A stretch of DNA of 64,000 nt from Bacteroides nordii WAL 11050 = JCM 12987 (GTDB lineage Bacteria > Bacteroidota > Bacteroidia > Bacteroidales > Bacteroidaceae): assembly GCA_000613465.1 (NCBI GenBank), contig BAJA01000025.1:1-64000 (forward strand), read 5' to 3'. Positions within the stretch are counted from its first letter, which is position 1. Each line of letters begins with the position of its first letter. Both the position numbers and the translations under genes were made by a program. This document shows positions 28,685 to 36,117 of the stretch, in pieces. Below the pieces are notes generated by a model. That model was not told the origin of the DNA, did no database searches, and saw only the letters and a list, made by a program, of their open reading frames with translations.

Positions 28685-30106
28685 ATGAAAAAATACATTC
28701 CGTTGACTATTATACTTGCAGTTGTTTGTATAGCAGCAGGTTTGTTTCTTACTGCAAATATGCAAAAAGAAAGTAAGGATGTCAAGTCTCTTGTGGTATT
28801 TACTCCTGAACGCCCTTTGGGGCAGCAGGATGCTATTGGGTTAACTTGTCCTCCTATTGAAACTGTACGTATTGGATTTATCGGATTAGGCTCACGAGGT
28901 AGTGAAGCCATCCGACGTTTTACTTATCAAAAAGGAATTGAAATAAAAGCACTATGTGATCTGCATCAATCGAAAGTAGATAGTTGCCAACAAATGCTTC
29001 ACCAGGCTGATATGCCTGAAGCAACTGAATACTATGGTAGTGAGGATGCCTGGAAACAAATGTGCGAAAGACCGGATATCGACCTTATTTATATAGCTAC
29101 TGATTGGCTACATCATACCCCCATGATGGTTTATGCTATGGAGCATGACAAGCACGTGGCTTGTGAAGTACCTGCAGCCATGAGTTTGGAAGAGATATGG
29201 GAAGTTGTAAATACGGCAGAACGTACTCGAAAGCACTGTATGATGTTGGAAAACTGCGTATATGATTTCTTTGAGATCACAACTCTGAACATGGCACAAC
29301 AAGGACTATTTGGAGATATTACCCATGTAAAAGGTGCTTATAATCATTGTTTGCAAGATTACTGGGGAGACTACAACGCAGACTGGCGTATGCAATACAA
29401 TCTCAATAATAGGGGAGATGTGTATCCCACACATGGTATGGGACCAGCTTGTCAGCTACTCGATATTCATCGTGGCGATCGGATGAAATATTTGGTGGCA
29501 ATGGACAGTGATCCTCTCTCTTTACCTCAGTATTTGAAAGAACATGGAAATAGTGAAGATGCGCAAAAGGTGAAAAACGGAGAAGTCACACTTACCTTAA
29601 TACGTACGGAAAAAGGAAAGACAATTCAGATTGAGCACAATGTAGCTTCGCCACGTCCTTACAGTCGCTTATACCAACTCACAGGTACTAAAGGATTTGC
29701 CAATAAATATCCGGTGGAGGGTTATGCATTGAATAGCAGTGATTTGCCTTCGGATATTACAAGCGGGCAAAACTTTACTGCTCATGAGTATATACCCGAA
29801 GAAATAAAGAACCGGTTAATGAATCAGTATAAAGATCCTATTGTCAAAACCATGGAAGCACAGGCTAAAGAAGTAGGTGGACACGGTGGTATGGACTTCA
29901 TCATGGATTCGAGATTAATCTATTGCCTGCATCACGGATTGCCATTAGATATGGATGTTTATGATCTTGCAGAATGGTGTTCACTAATTCCTTTGACTAA
30001 ACTTTCGATTGAGAACGGATCTGTCCCTGTAGAGATACCGGATTTTACAAGAGGGAACTGGAATAAAATACAAGGATATCGGCATGCATTTATAAATTAC
30101 AAATAA
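28685..30106 (+). CDS. GH109-like NAD-dependent alpha-N-acetylgalactosaminidase (Gfo/Idh/MocA fold)
   Basis: The 473-aa protein starts with a hydrophobic export signal or anchor (about 5-25). The Rossmann domain has IGFIGLGSRGSEAI (about 63-76), and the conserved substrate domain has HVACEVPAAMSL, MMLENCVYDFFE, NNRGDVYPTHGMGP and HGGMDFIMDSRLIYCL. These fit GH109, which cleaves alpha-GalNAc through a redox cycle on a bound NAD. GalNAc-capped glycans such as blood-group A or mucin chains are the usual targets. It is divergent from the sigma/FecR operon and closes the PUL. Activity on alpha-GalNAc is a family-based inference. Confidence 0.87.
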   Translation: MKKYIPLTIILAVVCIAAGLFLTANMQKESKDVKSLVVFTPERPLGQQDAIGLTCPPIETVRIGFIGLGSRGSEAIRRFTYQKGIEIKALCDLHQSKVDSCQQMLHQADMPEATEYYGSEDAWKQMCERPDIDLIYIATDWLHHTPMMVYAMEHDKHVACEVPAAMSLEEIWEVVNTAERTRKHCMMLENCVYDFFEITTLNMAQQGLFGDITHVKGAYNHCLQDYWGDYNADWRMQYNLNNRGDVYPTHGMGPACQLLDIHRGDRMKYLVAMDSDPLSLPQYLKEHGNSEDAQKVKNGEVTLTLIRTEKGKTIQIEHNVASPRPYSRLYQLTGTKGFANKYPVEGYALNSSDLPSDITSGQNFTAHEYIPEEIKNRLMNQYKDPIVKTMEAQAKEVGGHGGMDFIMDSRLIYCLHHGLPLDMDVYDLAEWCSLIPLTKLSIENGSVPVEIPDFTRGNWNKIQGYRHAFINYK

Positions 30107-30107
30107 G

Positions 30108-30131
30108 AATCATTTATGTGAATGATTTTCT
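30108..30131 (+). terminator. Weak terminator after the GH109-like gene
   Basis: AATCATT (30108-30114) and AATGATT (30121-30127) form a 7-bp stem followed by TTTC, two bases after the stop codon. Confidence 0.45.
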
Positions 30132-30141
30132 AAATAGAGCT

Positions 30142-30226
30142 ATAATGTGTTCTGATAAGCAGTAATTGATACTGTTTGCAAAAGCATAAAGTTAGTTGAC
30201 GCAAATCAATGAATCGGGTGGAAAAG
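30142..30226. repeat. 85-bp direct repeat, right copy (orphan crp-like promoter)
   Basis: This gap-free match to 13985-14069 has no crp gene attached. The minus-strand -7 box has decayed (TGCTTTTG instead of TATTTTTG), but the palindrome TTGACGCAAATCAA (30196-30209) keeps both half-sites. Weak similarity to the first codons of the crp-like gene continues for about 20 bp to the left. It marks the right edge of the PUL. Confidence 0.8.
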
Positions 30227-30270
30227 GCATTTCCCCCCTTTTCCTAATGATCATTATTTTATGAGTAAAT

Positions 30271-30411
30271 CTATTTACCACTAAAAAGATAAACCAATAT
30301 CCCTATTAATAGGATAGCTAAAGTTACCCAACTTTGCCATGTGAATTTCCCTGGATATGTACCATCTTTCTTTAGACTTCTTTTGTCTAAGTTGAATTTT
30401 GCTGTTGCCAT
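30271..30411 (-). CDS. 46-aa single-pass membrane peptide
   Basis: ATG ending at 30411 opens a 46-aa ORF. The first 20 residues are basic (KFNLDKRSLKKDGTYP) and resemble the arm-DNA-binding start of Bacteroides tyrosine integrases. They are followed by one clear membrane segment (VTLAILLIGILVYLF, about 29-43) and a stop. It lies between the right direct repeat and the tRNA pair. It could be an independent small membrane protein or a relic of an integrase start fused to other sequence. I do not recognise a family. Confidence 0.45.
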   Translation of the reverse strand: MATAKFNLDKRSLKKDGTYPGKFTWQSWVTLAILLIGILVYLFSGK

Positions 30412-30513
30412 TTGGATATGAATTTAAGGGTTTTGGCAAATTTGCCAGTAAATGTAGTGAAATAAGTGGGAATAAACGGGAATATAACGATATAATTTTA
30501 AATGTAATGTGAT

Positions 30514-30543
30514 AAAAAAGCCTGTTAGAAAAACTAGCAGGCT
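30514..30543 (-). terminator. Terminator downstream of tRNA-Glu
   Basis: Read on the minus strand, AGCCTG (30543-30538) pairs with CAGGCT (30524-30519), extended by CTAG/TTAG, and is followed by a T run. Confidence 0.75.
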
Positions 30544-30556
30544 GATTATCAGTTAG

Positions 30557-30628
30557 TAGTGGGTACGAGAATCGAACTCGTATTACATGCGTGAGAGGCA
30601 TGTGTCCTAACCGTTAGACGAACCCACC
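30557..30628 (-). tRNA. tRNA-Glu (anticodon CTC)
   Basis: The 72-nt gene reads GGTGGGTTCGTCTAACGG at its 5' end, has the anticodon stem CATGC/GCATG with loop CTCTCAC (anticodon CTC), a T-arm ACGAG-TTCGATT-CTCGT and a closing ACCCACT acceptor strand. CCA is not encoded. The overall form matches bacterial tRNA-Glu. Confidence 0.93.
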
Positions 30629-30640
30629 GATTTTAGATTT

Positions 30641-30677
30641 AAAAAGAGCCAAGTCTTAATAACTTAGCTCTTTTTTT
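30641..30677. terminator. Bidirectional terminator between the two tRNA genes
   Basis: AAAAAGAGC...AAGT (30641-30654) pairs with ACTTAGCTCTTTTT (30662-30675), with A and T runs on each side. It would end the tRNA-Ser transcript on the minus strand. Confidence 0.7.
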
Positions 30678-30689
30678 GTTGAGATTAAG

Positions 30690-30776
30690 CGGAAGCTGCG
30701 AGATTCGAACTCGCGGTACGGTTACCCGTACGTCAGTTTAGCAAACTGGTGGTTTCAGCCACTCACCCAAACTTCC
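30690..30776 (-). tRNA. tRNA-Ser (anticodon GCT)
   Basis: The 87-nt gene has acceptor GGAAGTT/AGCTTCC, anticodon stem CAGTT/AACTG with loop TTGCTAA (anticodon GCT), a long variable arm (TACGGGTAACCGTA) and T-arm GCGAG-TTCGAAT-CTCGC. The long variable arm and anticodon identify tRNA-Ser. Confidence 0.94.
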
Positions 30777-30920
30777 TTGAACCCGCATTCTCTCTCAAAT
30801 GCGGTGCAAAGATAGGAGGAAGTTTTGAACTATGCAAACCTTTCTGCAAGATTTTTTTCTACTTTTTCTTCCGCATATCGTTAATTGGCTATGTTTCAAA
30901 TGTTAAACGTGAAAACTTTT

Positions 30921-31892
30921 TTAGTCCGGTTTTTGTGATGGATAAAGAGGTTTACCAGTTTCGTCTACTTCGGTCCAGCCTAATACTTCAACATTTGGAA
31001 ATGAAACAGAATTTCCATCAATCACTGCACTGAATACGTAAGAATCTCCTCCTGCCAACTCTCCGTTGGGTAAAAGAACGTTTACGTTATAGGTACGTGG
31101 AGTATTTTCACCATCTGCCAGTATTTGCAAGGTCAGCGGCATCGCTGTATTGGTTTTTAGTGGAAGCATGATATATTGAGCTGTGAAACCATTAATTCCC
31201 ATATTGGCTGTTTCGGTACTATACGTTGTATACGGAGTTATTTCTCCGGTAATCATGTCCATAGTAGCACCCGGGTTTGCTGGAGTGATGGAAGCTGAAA
31301 CCAGTTTGTCCAGTTTTATTCCGCTACCGGCAGAGATGTTGAATACTATCTGGGTGGCACAGTGTTGAAAAAGAATAGGCATGCTCACTTGTGTACTCGT
31401 AACGTCCTGTAATTTGTTACTTGCCCACAAATAATCTACTCCGTTGTTCAAAGGTTCTGAACGCTCGTTGACGAATTTAGCAGAAGCTGTAGAAGAGTTG
31501 TTAGAAATGGCGTAGAAATAATAAACGCCATTGGGCAGATACATTTTATATCCTTCTACACCGGTTAGTACCCCTACGGTAGCAGTGGTATAGATACCTT
31601 CGGCAGAAGGAGTTTCGAGTGAAGTAACTGGTGATTTGAATGCGTATATAGAACTTGTTATTCCTTTACGCATCGGTGAAAGAGAGCGTGTCATATTTCT
31701 ACTCTCTATAGAAGCATGAAAAGTGATTAATGCTTTTTGATCCGGAGTTCCTGTTCCGTTATCAGATTGGCCTTCTTCTGTCCCATTTTCGCCAATATTG
31801 ATATTGATTGAGTCTTTGGAACATGCGGTGAAAAATAAAGTAGTACATGTAAGTATTGTCCATGCAGCAGCTTTTACAAAATAAATTTTCAT
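30921..31892 (-). CDS. Fimbrillin-like (Mfa-type) lipoprotein
   Basis: The 323-aa protein starts with a lipoprotein signal (lipobox FFTAC near residue 22). It has Bacteroidetes fimbrillin features: the ITFHASIESRNMTRSL start, YKMYLPNGVYYFYAISNN, a FQHCATQIVFNIS strand and a C-terminal GDSYVFSAVIDG...VLGWTEVDE. Such proteins form or decorate surface fimbriae. The ATG ending at 31892 is preferred over an upstream ATG because it starts the signal peptide. It stands alone without assembly partners, so a stalk or tip subunit cannot be told apart. Confidence 0.82.
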   Translation of the reverse strand: MKIYFVKAAAWTILTCTTLFFTACSKDSININIGENGTEEGQSDNGTGTPDQKALITFHASIESRNMTRSLSPMRKGITSSIYAFKSPVTSLETPSAEGIYTTATVGVLTGVEGYKMYLPNGVYYFYAISNNSSTASAKFVNERSEPLNNGVDYLWASNKLQDVTSTQVSMPILFQHCATQIVFNISAGSGIKLDKLVSASITPANPGATMDMITGEITPYTTYSTETANMGINGFTAQYIMLPLKTNTAMPLTLQILADGENTPRTYNVNVLLPNGELAGGDSYVFSAVIDGNSVSFPNVEVLGWTEVDETGKPLYPSQKPD

Positions 31893-31990
31893 AATTAAGT
31901 GTTTTAGGATGAATGATTTTCCTATATACACTTAAAAGGAGATTTTGTTCAGAACAGGAGGGAAGAGGGTAGCAATTAAAATAAGAGCAT

Positions 31991-32057
31991 AAAAAAAGGC
32001 TATCTATCCCAGACAGCCAATCTTTTTGTTAACCTTAAATCTAATACTATGAAAAAC
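31991..32057 (-). ncRNA. Candidate small RNA (about 67 nt)
   Basis: A perfect promoter (see 32064-32094) fires into a short non-coding stretch containing TTAGATTTAAGGTTAACA. It ends in the hairpin GGCTGTCT/AGATAGCC and a T run at 31997-31991. The transcript would be about 67 nt. I recall very similar sequences recurring in Bacteroides intergenic regions, possibly a paralogous sRNA family; that memory is not verified. Confidence 0.6.
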
Positions 32058-32063
32058 ACAGTA

Positions 32064-32094
32064 CAAAGATACATACTTTTGGGAGATTAGCAAA
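32064..32094 (-). promoter_or_regulatory. Promoter of the 32-kb small RNA
   Basis: Minus strand TTTG (32094-32091), 19 bp, TATCTTTG (32071-32064): both boxes and the spacing match the Bacteroides consensus exactly. Confidence 0.75.
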
Positions 32095-32226
32095 CTTATG
32101 AGGCTTAATAGCTTGACTTATAACATGAATTAAGAAGTTTGGTGCCGGCGTTAACGTTTGGTAGTAAAAAGGTGAGATTTCCCTCTAAGGATTAGGTTAT
32201 TCCCTTATTGAATGTAGGATTTTTCT

Positions 32227-32257
32227 TTTGGCTTCAATCAAACGTTTGCTACTTTTG
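32227..32257 (+). promoter_or_regulatory. Promoter of the small lipoprotein gene
   Basis: TTTG (32227-32230), 19 bp, TACTTTTG (32250-32257): an exact consensus promoter, with about 32 nt of leader before ATG at 32296. Confidence 0.75.
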
Positions 32258-32295
32258 TTTTATGCAAAAACACATAAAAAGAAAGGAAAAAGATT

Positions 32296-32742
32296 ATGAA
32301 AACGAAAGCTTTTAAATATTTGAAACTGGTATTGCTGACCTTTGCTATGGTTAATCTAACAGCTTGTGAGATTGAAATAGATGGTTTTTATGATGATGAC
32401 AATATTGGCGGTAGCTATTATAATAAGTCACGTGATCTGTGTAGCCGTACCTGGGTGAGAACTTACTATAATAGGGATGGTTATTACTGCCGGCAGGAGA
32501 TTGATTTTTATCTGGATAGAAGAGGAGTGGATTACATTCGTATACAGTATCCTGATGGAAGAATACGGGAGGATGAATATCGTTTCAACTGGAATTGGGA
32601 AAATGCAGTACAGTCATCTCTTTGTATGGTATATGGCCCGAATGATGTTTCTTATCTCGATGAAGTGAATCTTTGGGCGAATCGCCTTGAAGGATATCTG
32701 GATGGATGGGATAATTATGTAGTCTATAAGGGCAGGCTCTAA
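32296..32742 (+). CDS. Small Tyr/Asp-rich lipoprotein, function unknown
   Basis: The 148-aa protein has a lipobox LTAC (Cys24). The mature part is rich in Tyr, Asp, Arg and Trp (IDGFYDDDNIGGSYY; LCSRTWVRTYYNRDGYYC; YRFNWNWENAV). The middle resembles small beta-barrel lipoproteins that Bacteroides carry as unnamed families. Cysteines at about 49, 65 and 109 could pair in the periplasm. Its own strong promoter and monocistronic setting suggest steady expression. I do not recognise a family. Confidence 0.75.
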   Translation: MKTKAFKYLKLVLLTFAMVNLTACEIEIDGFYDDDNIGGSYYNKSRDLCSRTWVRTYYNRDGYYCRQEIDFYLDRRGVDYIRIQYPDGRIREDEYRFNWNWENAVQSSLCMVYGPNDVSYLDEVNLWANRLEGYLDGWDNYVVYKGRL

Positions 32743-32747
32743 CTTAT

Positions 32748-32792
32748 TTGATATAAATCAACTCTCGGTTTCGTTAAAATTGAATACCTTTG
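32748..32792 (+). promoter_or_regulatory. MATE gene promoter with a perfect Crp/Fnr-type box
   Basis: TTGATATAAATCAA at 32748-32761 is a perfect TTGAT-N4-ATCAA palindrome. The -7 box TACCTTTG lies at 32785-32792. The palindrome centre would fall near -44, the place a class II activator of the Crp/Fnr family occupies, and no good -33 box exists, which fits activator dependence. Confidence 0.55.
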
Positions 32793-32819
32793 CACCCCGA
32801 AATTCAGACGAGGTAAAAA

Positions 32820-34172
32820 GTGACACACAAAATTCAGCAGGAGAGTATTAAGAAGAGGCTGGCTAAGCTGGCTGCTCCTATCTTTATAGAAACGCTGCTT
32901 ATCATGATGCTTGGTGCAGTAGACACTATCATGTTAAGCCGTCATTCCGATAACAGTGTTGCTGCCGTAGGGGTAGTCAATCAAATTATAATGCTGACGT
33001 TCCTGGTATTTGAGGTAATCAATCTGGGAACGTCCGTTTTATGTTCGCAATACTTAGGTGCAAAGCTCGAAAAAAAAGTGGTACAGGTTGTTGGAGTATC
33101 ACTGTTAGTGAATCTGGTTGTGGGAGGAACAATCAGTCTTTTTCTTTATTCAATGAATACCACCATACTCGGTTGGATGGGGCTTGGTCCGGAACTAATG
33201 GCAGATGGTGCAGAGTATATGCGTATTGTTGGCTCGTTTGCTTTCTTTCAGGCTATATCTCTCACCTTATCGGCATCGCTTCGTAGTGCTAATAAAGCTA
33301 TTTATCCGATGTTGGTCACAGTGGTTGTCAACATTGTCAACATCATAGGGAACTATTCATTGATTTTCGGTAAGTTTGGTTTTCCGGAATTAGGTGTGGA
33401 AGGAGCTGCTATCTCTACGGCATTCAGCCGAGGAGTAGCAATGGTAATTTTGTTCATAATTCTTTTCCGCAAACATATTCATCGTTTTCCGCTTGTCTAT
33501 TTCCGTCCTTTTCCCTGGATAGAACTGAAAAATCTGATGAAAGTTGGTTTACCTTCGGCGGGTGAACAGTTATCTTACAGCTCTTCGCAGGTAGTCATTA
33601 CATTCTTTATTAATATGCTGGGAGTAGAAGCGTTGGCAACGCGAACTTATTGTGTTAATATCATCATGTTTGTATATCTTTTCAGTATATCAATGGCACA
33701 GGGAGGAGCTATTTGTATCGGTCATCTGATAGGGGAAAAGAAACCTCATGCTGCTTTTCTGCTGGGAAAGTATGTGATGAAAAAATCGGTGATGATCACT
33801 TTTATTCTCTCTTGTATCCTTGCTGCTTCCGGACGTACTATTTTGGGGTGGCTAACGACCAATCCGGAGATTATTCGTATGGGAGTTATTGTGTTGGTTA
33901 TAGATACTGTACTGGAAATAGGGCGTCCTATCAATATTTTTGCTACCAATGCTTTGCGTGCAGCAGGCGATGTGAATTATCCTTTTTATGTCGGTTTGGT
34001 TGTAATGTGGACTGTGGCAGTAGGCGGAGGCTATCTGTTTGGAATTCATTGGGGTTGGGGTTTGTGTGGTATGTGGGTGGCCTTTTTGCTGGACGAAAAC
34101 ATTCGGGGCATCATCTTTGTTCGTCGTTGGTACAGTATGAAATGGATACACAAAAGTTTTGTACGCGCATAA
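32820..34172 (+). CDS. MATE-family multidrug/cation efflux protein
   Basis: The 450-aa inner-membrane protein has about twelve hydrophobic segments in two similar halves, as in MATE transporters (RLAKLAAPIFIETLLIMMLG; DTIMLSRHSDNSVAAVG; second half VGLPSAGEQLSYSSSQVV). These use a sodium or proton gradient to export drugs or metabolites. The start is GTG at 32820, the first start after the promoter. A Crp/Fnr-type palindrome upstream suggests redox- or carbon-linked control. Confidence 0.9.
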   Translation: MTHKIQQESIKKRLAKLAAPIFIETLLIMMLGAVDTIMLSRHSDNSVAAVGVVNQIIMLTFLVFEVINLGTSVLCSQYLGAKLEKKVVQVVGVSLLVNLVVGGTISLFLYSMNTTILGWMGLGPELMADGAEYMRIVGSFAFFQAISLTLSASLRSANKAIYPMLVTVVVNIVNIIGNYSLIFGKFGFPELGVEGAAISTAFSRGVAMVILFIILFRKHIHRFPLVYFRPFPWIELKNLMKVGLPSAGEQLSYSSSQVVITFFINMLGVEALATRTYCVNIIMFVYLFSISMAQGGAICIGHLIGEKKPHAAFLLGKYVMKKSVMITFILSCILAASGRTILGWLTTNPEIIRMGVIVLVIDTVLEIGRPINIFATNALRAAGDVNYPFYVGLVVMWTVAVGGGYLFGIHWGWGLCGMWVAFLLDENIRGIIFVRRWYSMKWIHKSFVRA

Positions 34173-34199
34173 ATAGTTTCTATCTTTGCAAAAATTAAT

Positions 34200-34281
34200 G
34201 TGTCAATATGCCAATGTATCAATATGCCAATTACTATGTGATATGTTACAGTGCGGTCAATTGGCACATTGGCACATTGAA
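34200..34281. repeat. Intergenic element with TATGCCAA / TTGGCACA arms
   Basis: The left arm repeats CAATATGCCAATGTAT. The centre reads ACTATGTGATATGTTACAGTGCGG. The right arm repeats TTGGCACA, the inverse of the left. It lies between two co-directional transporter genes. Confidence 0.6.
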
Positions 34282-34292
34282 TAATTATATTT

Positions 34293-35957
34293 ATGGAATG
34301 GTTATATAGTCTCTTCATCGAGCATTCAGCCTTGCAGGCCGTAGTTGTTATCTCACTTATATCTGCCATCGGGCTGGGATTAGGCAAAATACACATCTGT
34401 GGTATATCTCTTGGAGTGACTTTCGTGTTTTTTGCAGGTATCTTTGCCGGACATTTCGGACTATCAGTTGATCCGCAGATGTTGAATTATGCCGAGAGTT
34501 TCGGGCTTATCATCTTTGTTTATGCATTGGGGCTTCAGGTGGGGCCCGGCTTTTTCAGTTCTTTTCGTAAAGGTGGTATCACTTTGAATATGCTGGCCCT
34601 TGCCGTAGTGCTCTTGGGTACCCTGCTTACAGTGTTATGCAGTTATACAACGGGTGTCTCTTTACCTAATATGGTTGGTATTCTTTGTGGGGCCACTACT
34701 AATACTCCTGCTTTGGGAGCAGCACAACAAACCTTAAAACAGATGGGACTGGAGAGTAGTACTCCTGCTTTGGGTTGTGCAGTTGCTTATCCATTGGGGG
34801 TAATAGGAGTGATTCTTGCAGTGTTACTTATCCGGAAGGTATTAGTGCGTAAAGAGGATCTCGCCATCAAAGAGAAAGACGATACTAACAAAACTTATAT
34901 TGCTGCTTTTCAGGTACATAATCCTGCTATTTTCAATAAAAGTGTCAAGGACATAGCTCATATGAGTTATCCTAAATTCGTCATATCTCGTTTGTGGAGA
35001 GACGGTAATGTGAGTATCCCTACCTCTGAGAAGATTCTGAAAGAGGGTGACCGTCTGTTGGTTATAACTTCTGAAAAAGATGTATTGGCTCTGACTGTAC
35101 TGTTTGGTGAACAGGAAAACACTGACTGGAATAAGGAAGATATCGATTGGAATGCTATTGACAGCCAGCTTATTTCGCAACGTATTGTGGTAACCCGCCC
35201 CGAACTGAACGGTAAGAAACTCGGTTCACTTCGTTTGAGAAATCATTATGGAATCAATATCAGCCGTGTTTACCGTTCGGGTGTACAGTTACTTGCTACC
35301 TCTGAACTTACTTTGCAACTTGGCGACCGCCTGACAGTAGTGGGTGAAGCAGCTGCCATTCAGAATGTGGAAAAAGTATTGGGAAATGCTGTAAAAAGTT
35401 TGAAAGAGCCTAATCTGGTGGCTGTGTTTATTGGTATCATATTAGGATTGGCTCTTGGGGCTATTCCTATTTCTATTCCCGGTATTAGTGCTCCTGTGAG
35501 ACTAGGATTGGCAGGTGGACCTATCATTGTTGGTATTCTGATTGGTACGTTCGGCCCGCGTATGCACATGATCACTTATACTACCCGCAGTGCCAATCTG
35601 ATGCTTCGTGCATTGGGGCTTTCCATGTATCTGGCTTGTCTGGGGCTTGATGCCGGTGCACATTTCTTCGATACGGTATTTCGTCCTGAAGGGGCGTTGT
35701 GGATTGGTCTGGGTGCCGGATTAACCATTATTCCTACCGCAATTGTTGGTATGTTTGCTTTCAAGATAATGAAAATCGATTTTGGCTCAGTCTCTGGTAT
35801 GTTATGCGGAAGTATGGCAAATCCGATGGCATTGAATTATGTGAATGATACTATTCCGGGTGATAATCCGTCTGTAGCTTATGCCACGGTATATCCGTTG
35901 TGCATGTTTTTGCGTGTCATTATTGCTCAGATATTACTCATGTTCTTGTTGAGTTGA
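34293..35957 (+). CDS. AspT/YidE-family putative transporter with two TrkA-C domains
   Basis: The 554-aa protein has an N-terminal membrane block (about 1-190), two TrkA-C/RCK-C domains (about 205-360; RLWRDGNVSIPTSEKILKEGDRLLVI, then LRNHYGINISRVYRSGVQLLA...LQLGDRLTVVG), and a second membrane block (about 375-554). The motif GATTNTPALGAAQQTL and its counterpart MLCGSMANPMALNYVND mark the aspartate:alanine-exchanger family. The TrkA-C domains probably sense a ligand. The substrate is unknown; dicarboxylates or amino acids are typical. Confidence 0.9.
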   Translation: MEWLYSLFIEHSALQAVVVISLISAIGLGLGKIHICGISLGVTFVFFAGIFAGHFGLSVDPQMLNYAESFGLIIFVYALGLQVGPGFFSSFRKGGITLNMLALAVVLLGTLLTVLCSYTTGVSLPNMVGILCGATTNTPALGAAQQTLKQMGLESSTPALGCAVAYPLGVIGVILAVLLIRKVLVRKEDLAIKEKDDTNKTYIAAFQVHNPAIFNKSVKDIAHMSYPKFVISRLWRDGNVSIPTSEKILKEGDRLLVITSEKDVLALTVLFGEQENTDWNKEDIDWNAIDSQLISQRIVVTRPELNGKKLGSLRLRNHYGINISRVYRSGVQLLATSELTLQLGDRLTVVGEAAAIQNVEKVLGNAVKSLKEPNLVAVFIGIILGLALGAIPISIPGISAPVRLGLAGGPIIVGILIGTFGPRMHMITYTTRSANLMLRALGLSMYLACLGLDAGAHFFDTVFRPEGALWIGLGAGLTIIPTAIVGMFAFKIMKIDFGSVSGMLCGSMANPMALNYVNDTIPGDNPSVAYATVYPLCMFLRVIIAQILLMFLLS

Positions 35958-35959
35958 AA

Positions 35960-36115
35960 ATCTTATTTAGTTGAAAATTGGCTGCGCTGTGAAGTTTGTA
36001 TATAGGCTTTAAAATAAACAAAAAAGTAATTTAAATCGTAAAATCGTAAATTGTCAACGTACCTATGTGTTATGGATTAATAATGGTCATGACCGTAGGG
36101 AATAAATCGTAAATA
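35960..36115. repeat. Composite intergenic repeat element
   Basis: It begins AGTTGAAAATTGGCTGCGC (shared core), then carries AATCGTAAA-type repeats on both sides of a palindrome around TGGTCATGACC. It looks like two elements nested or joined. It ends just before the fbp start codon. Confidence 0.5.
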
Positions 36116-36117
36116 TC

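Noticed and set aside
30281..30601. 106-aa minus-strand frame over the tRNA-Glu gene
   Set aside because: It runs through the tRNA and its terminator and its sequence is not protein-like; the 46-aa ORF in another frame is better supported.
33713..34198. 161-aa frame inside the MATE gene
   Set aside because: Same-strand out-of-frame reading rich in Cys, Tyr and Ser; the MATE frame carries the family motifs throughout.
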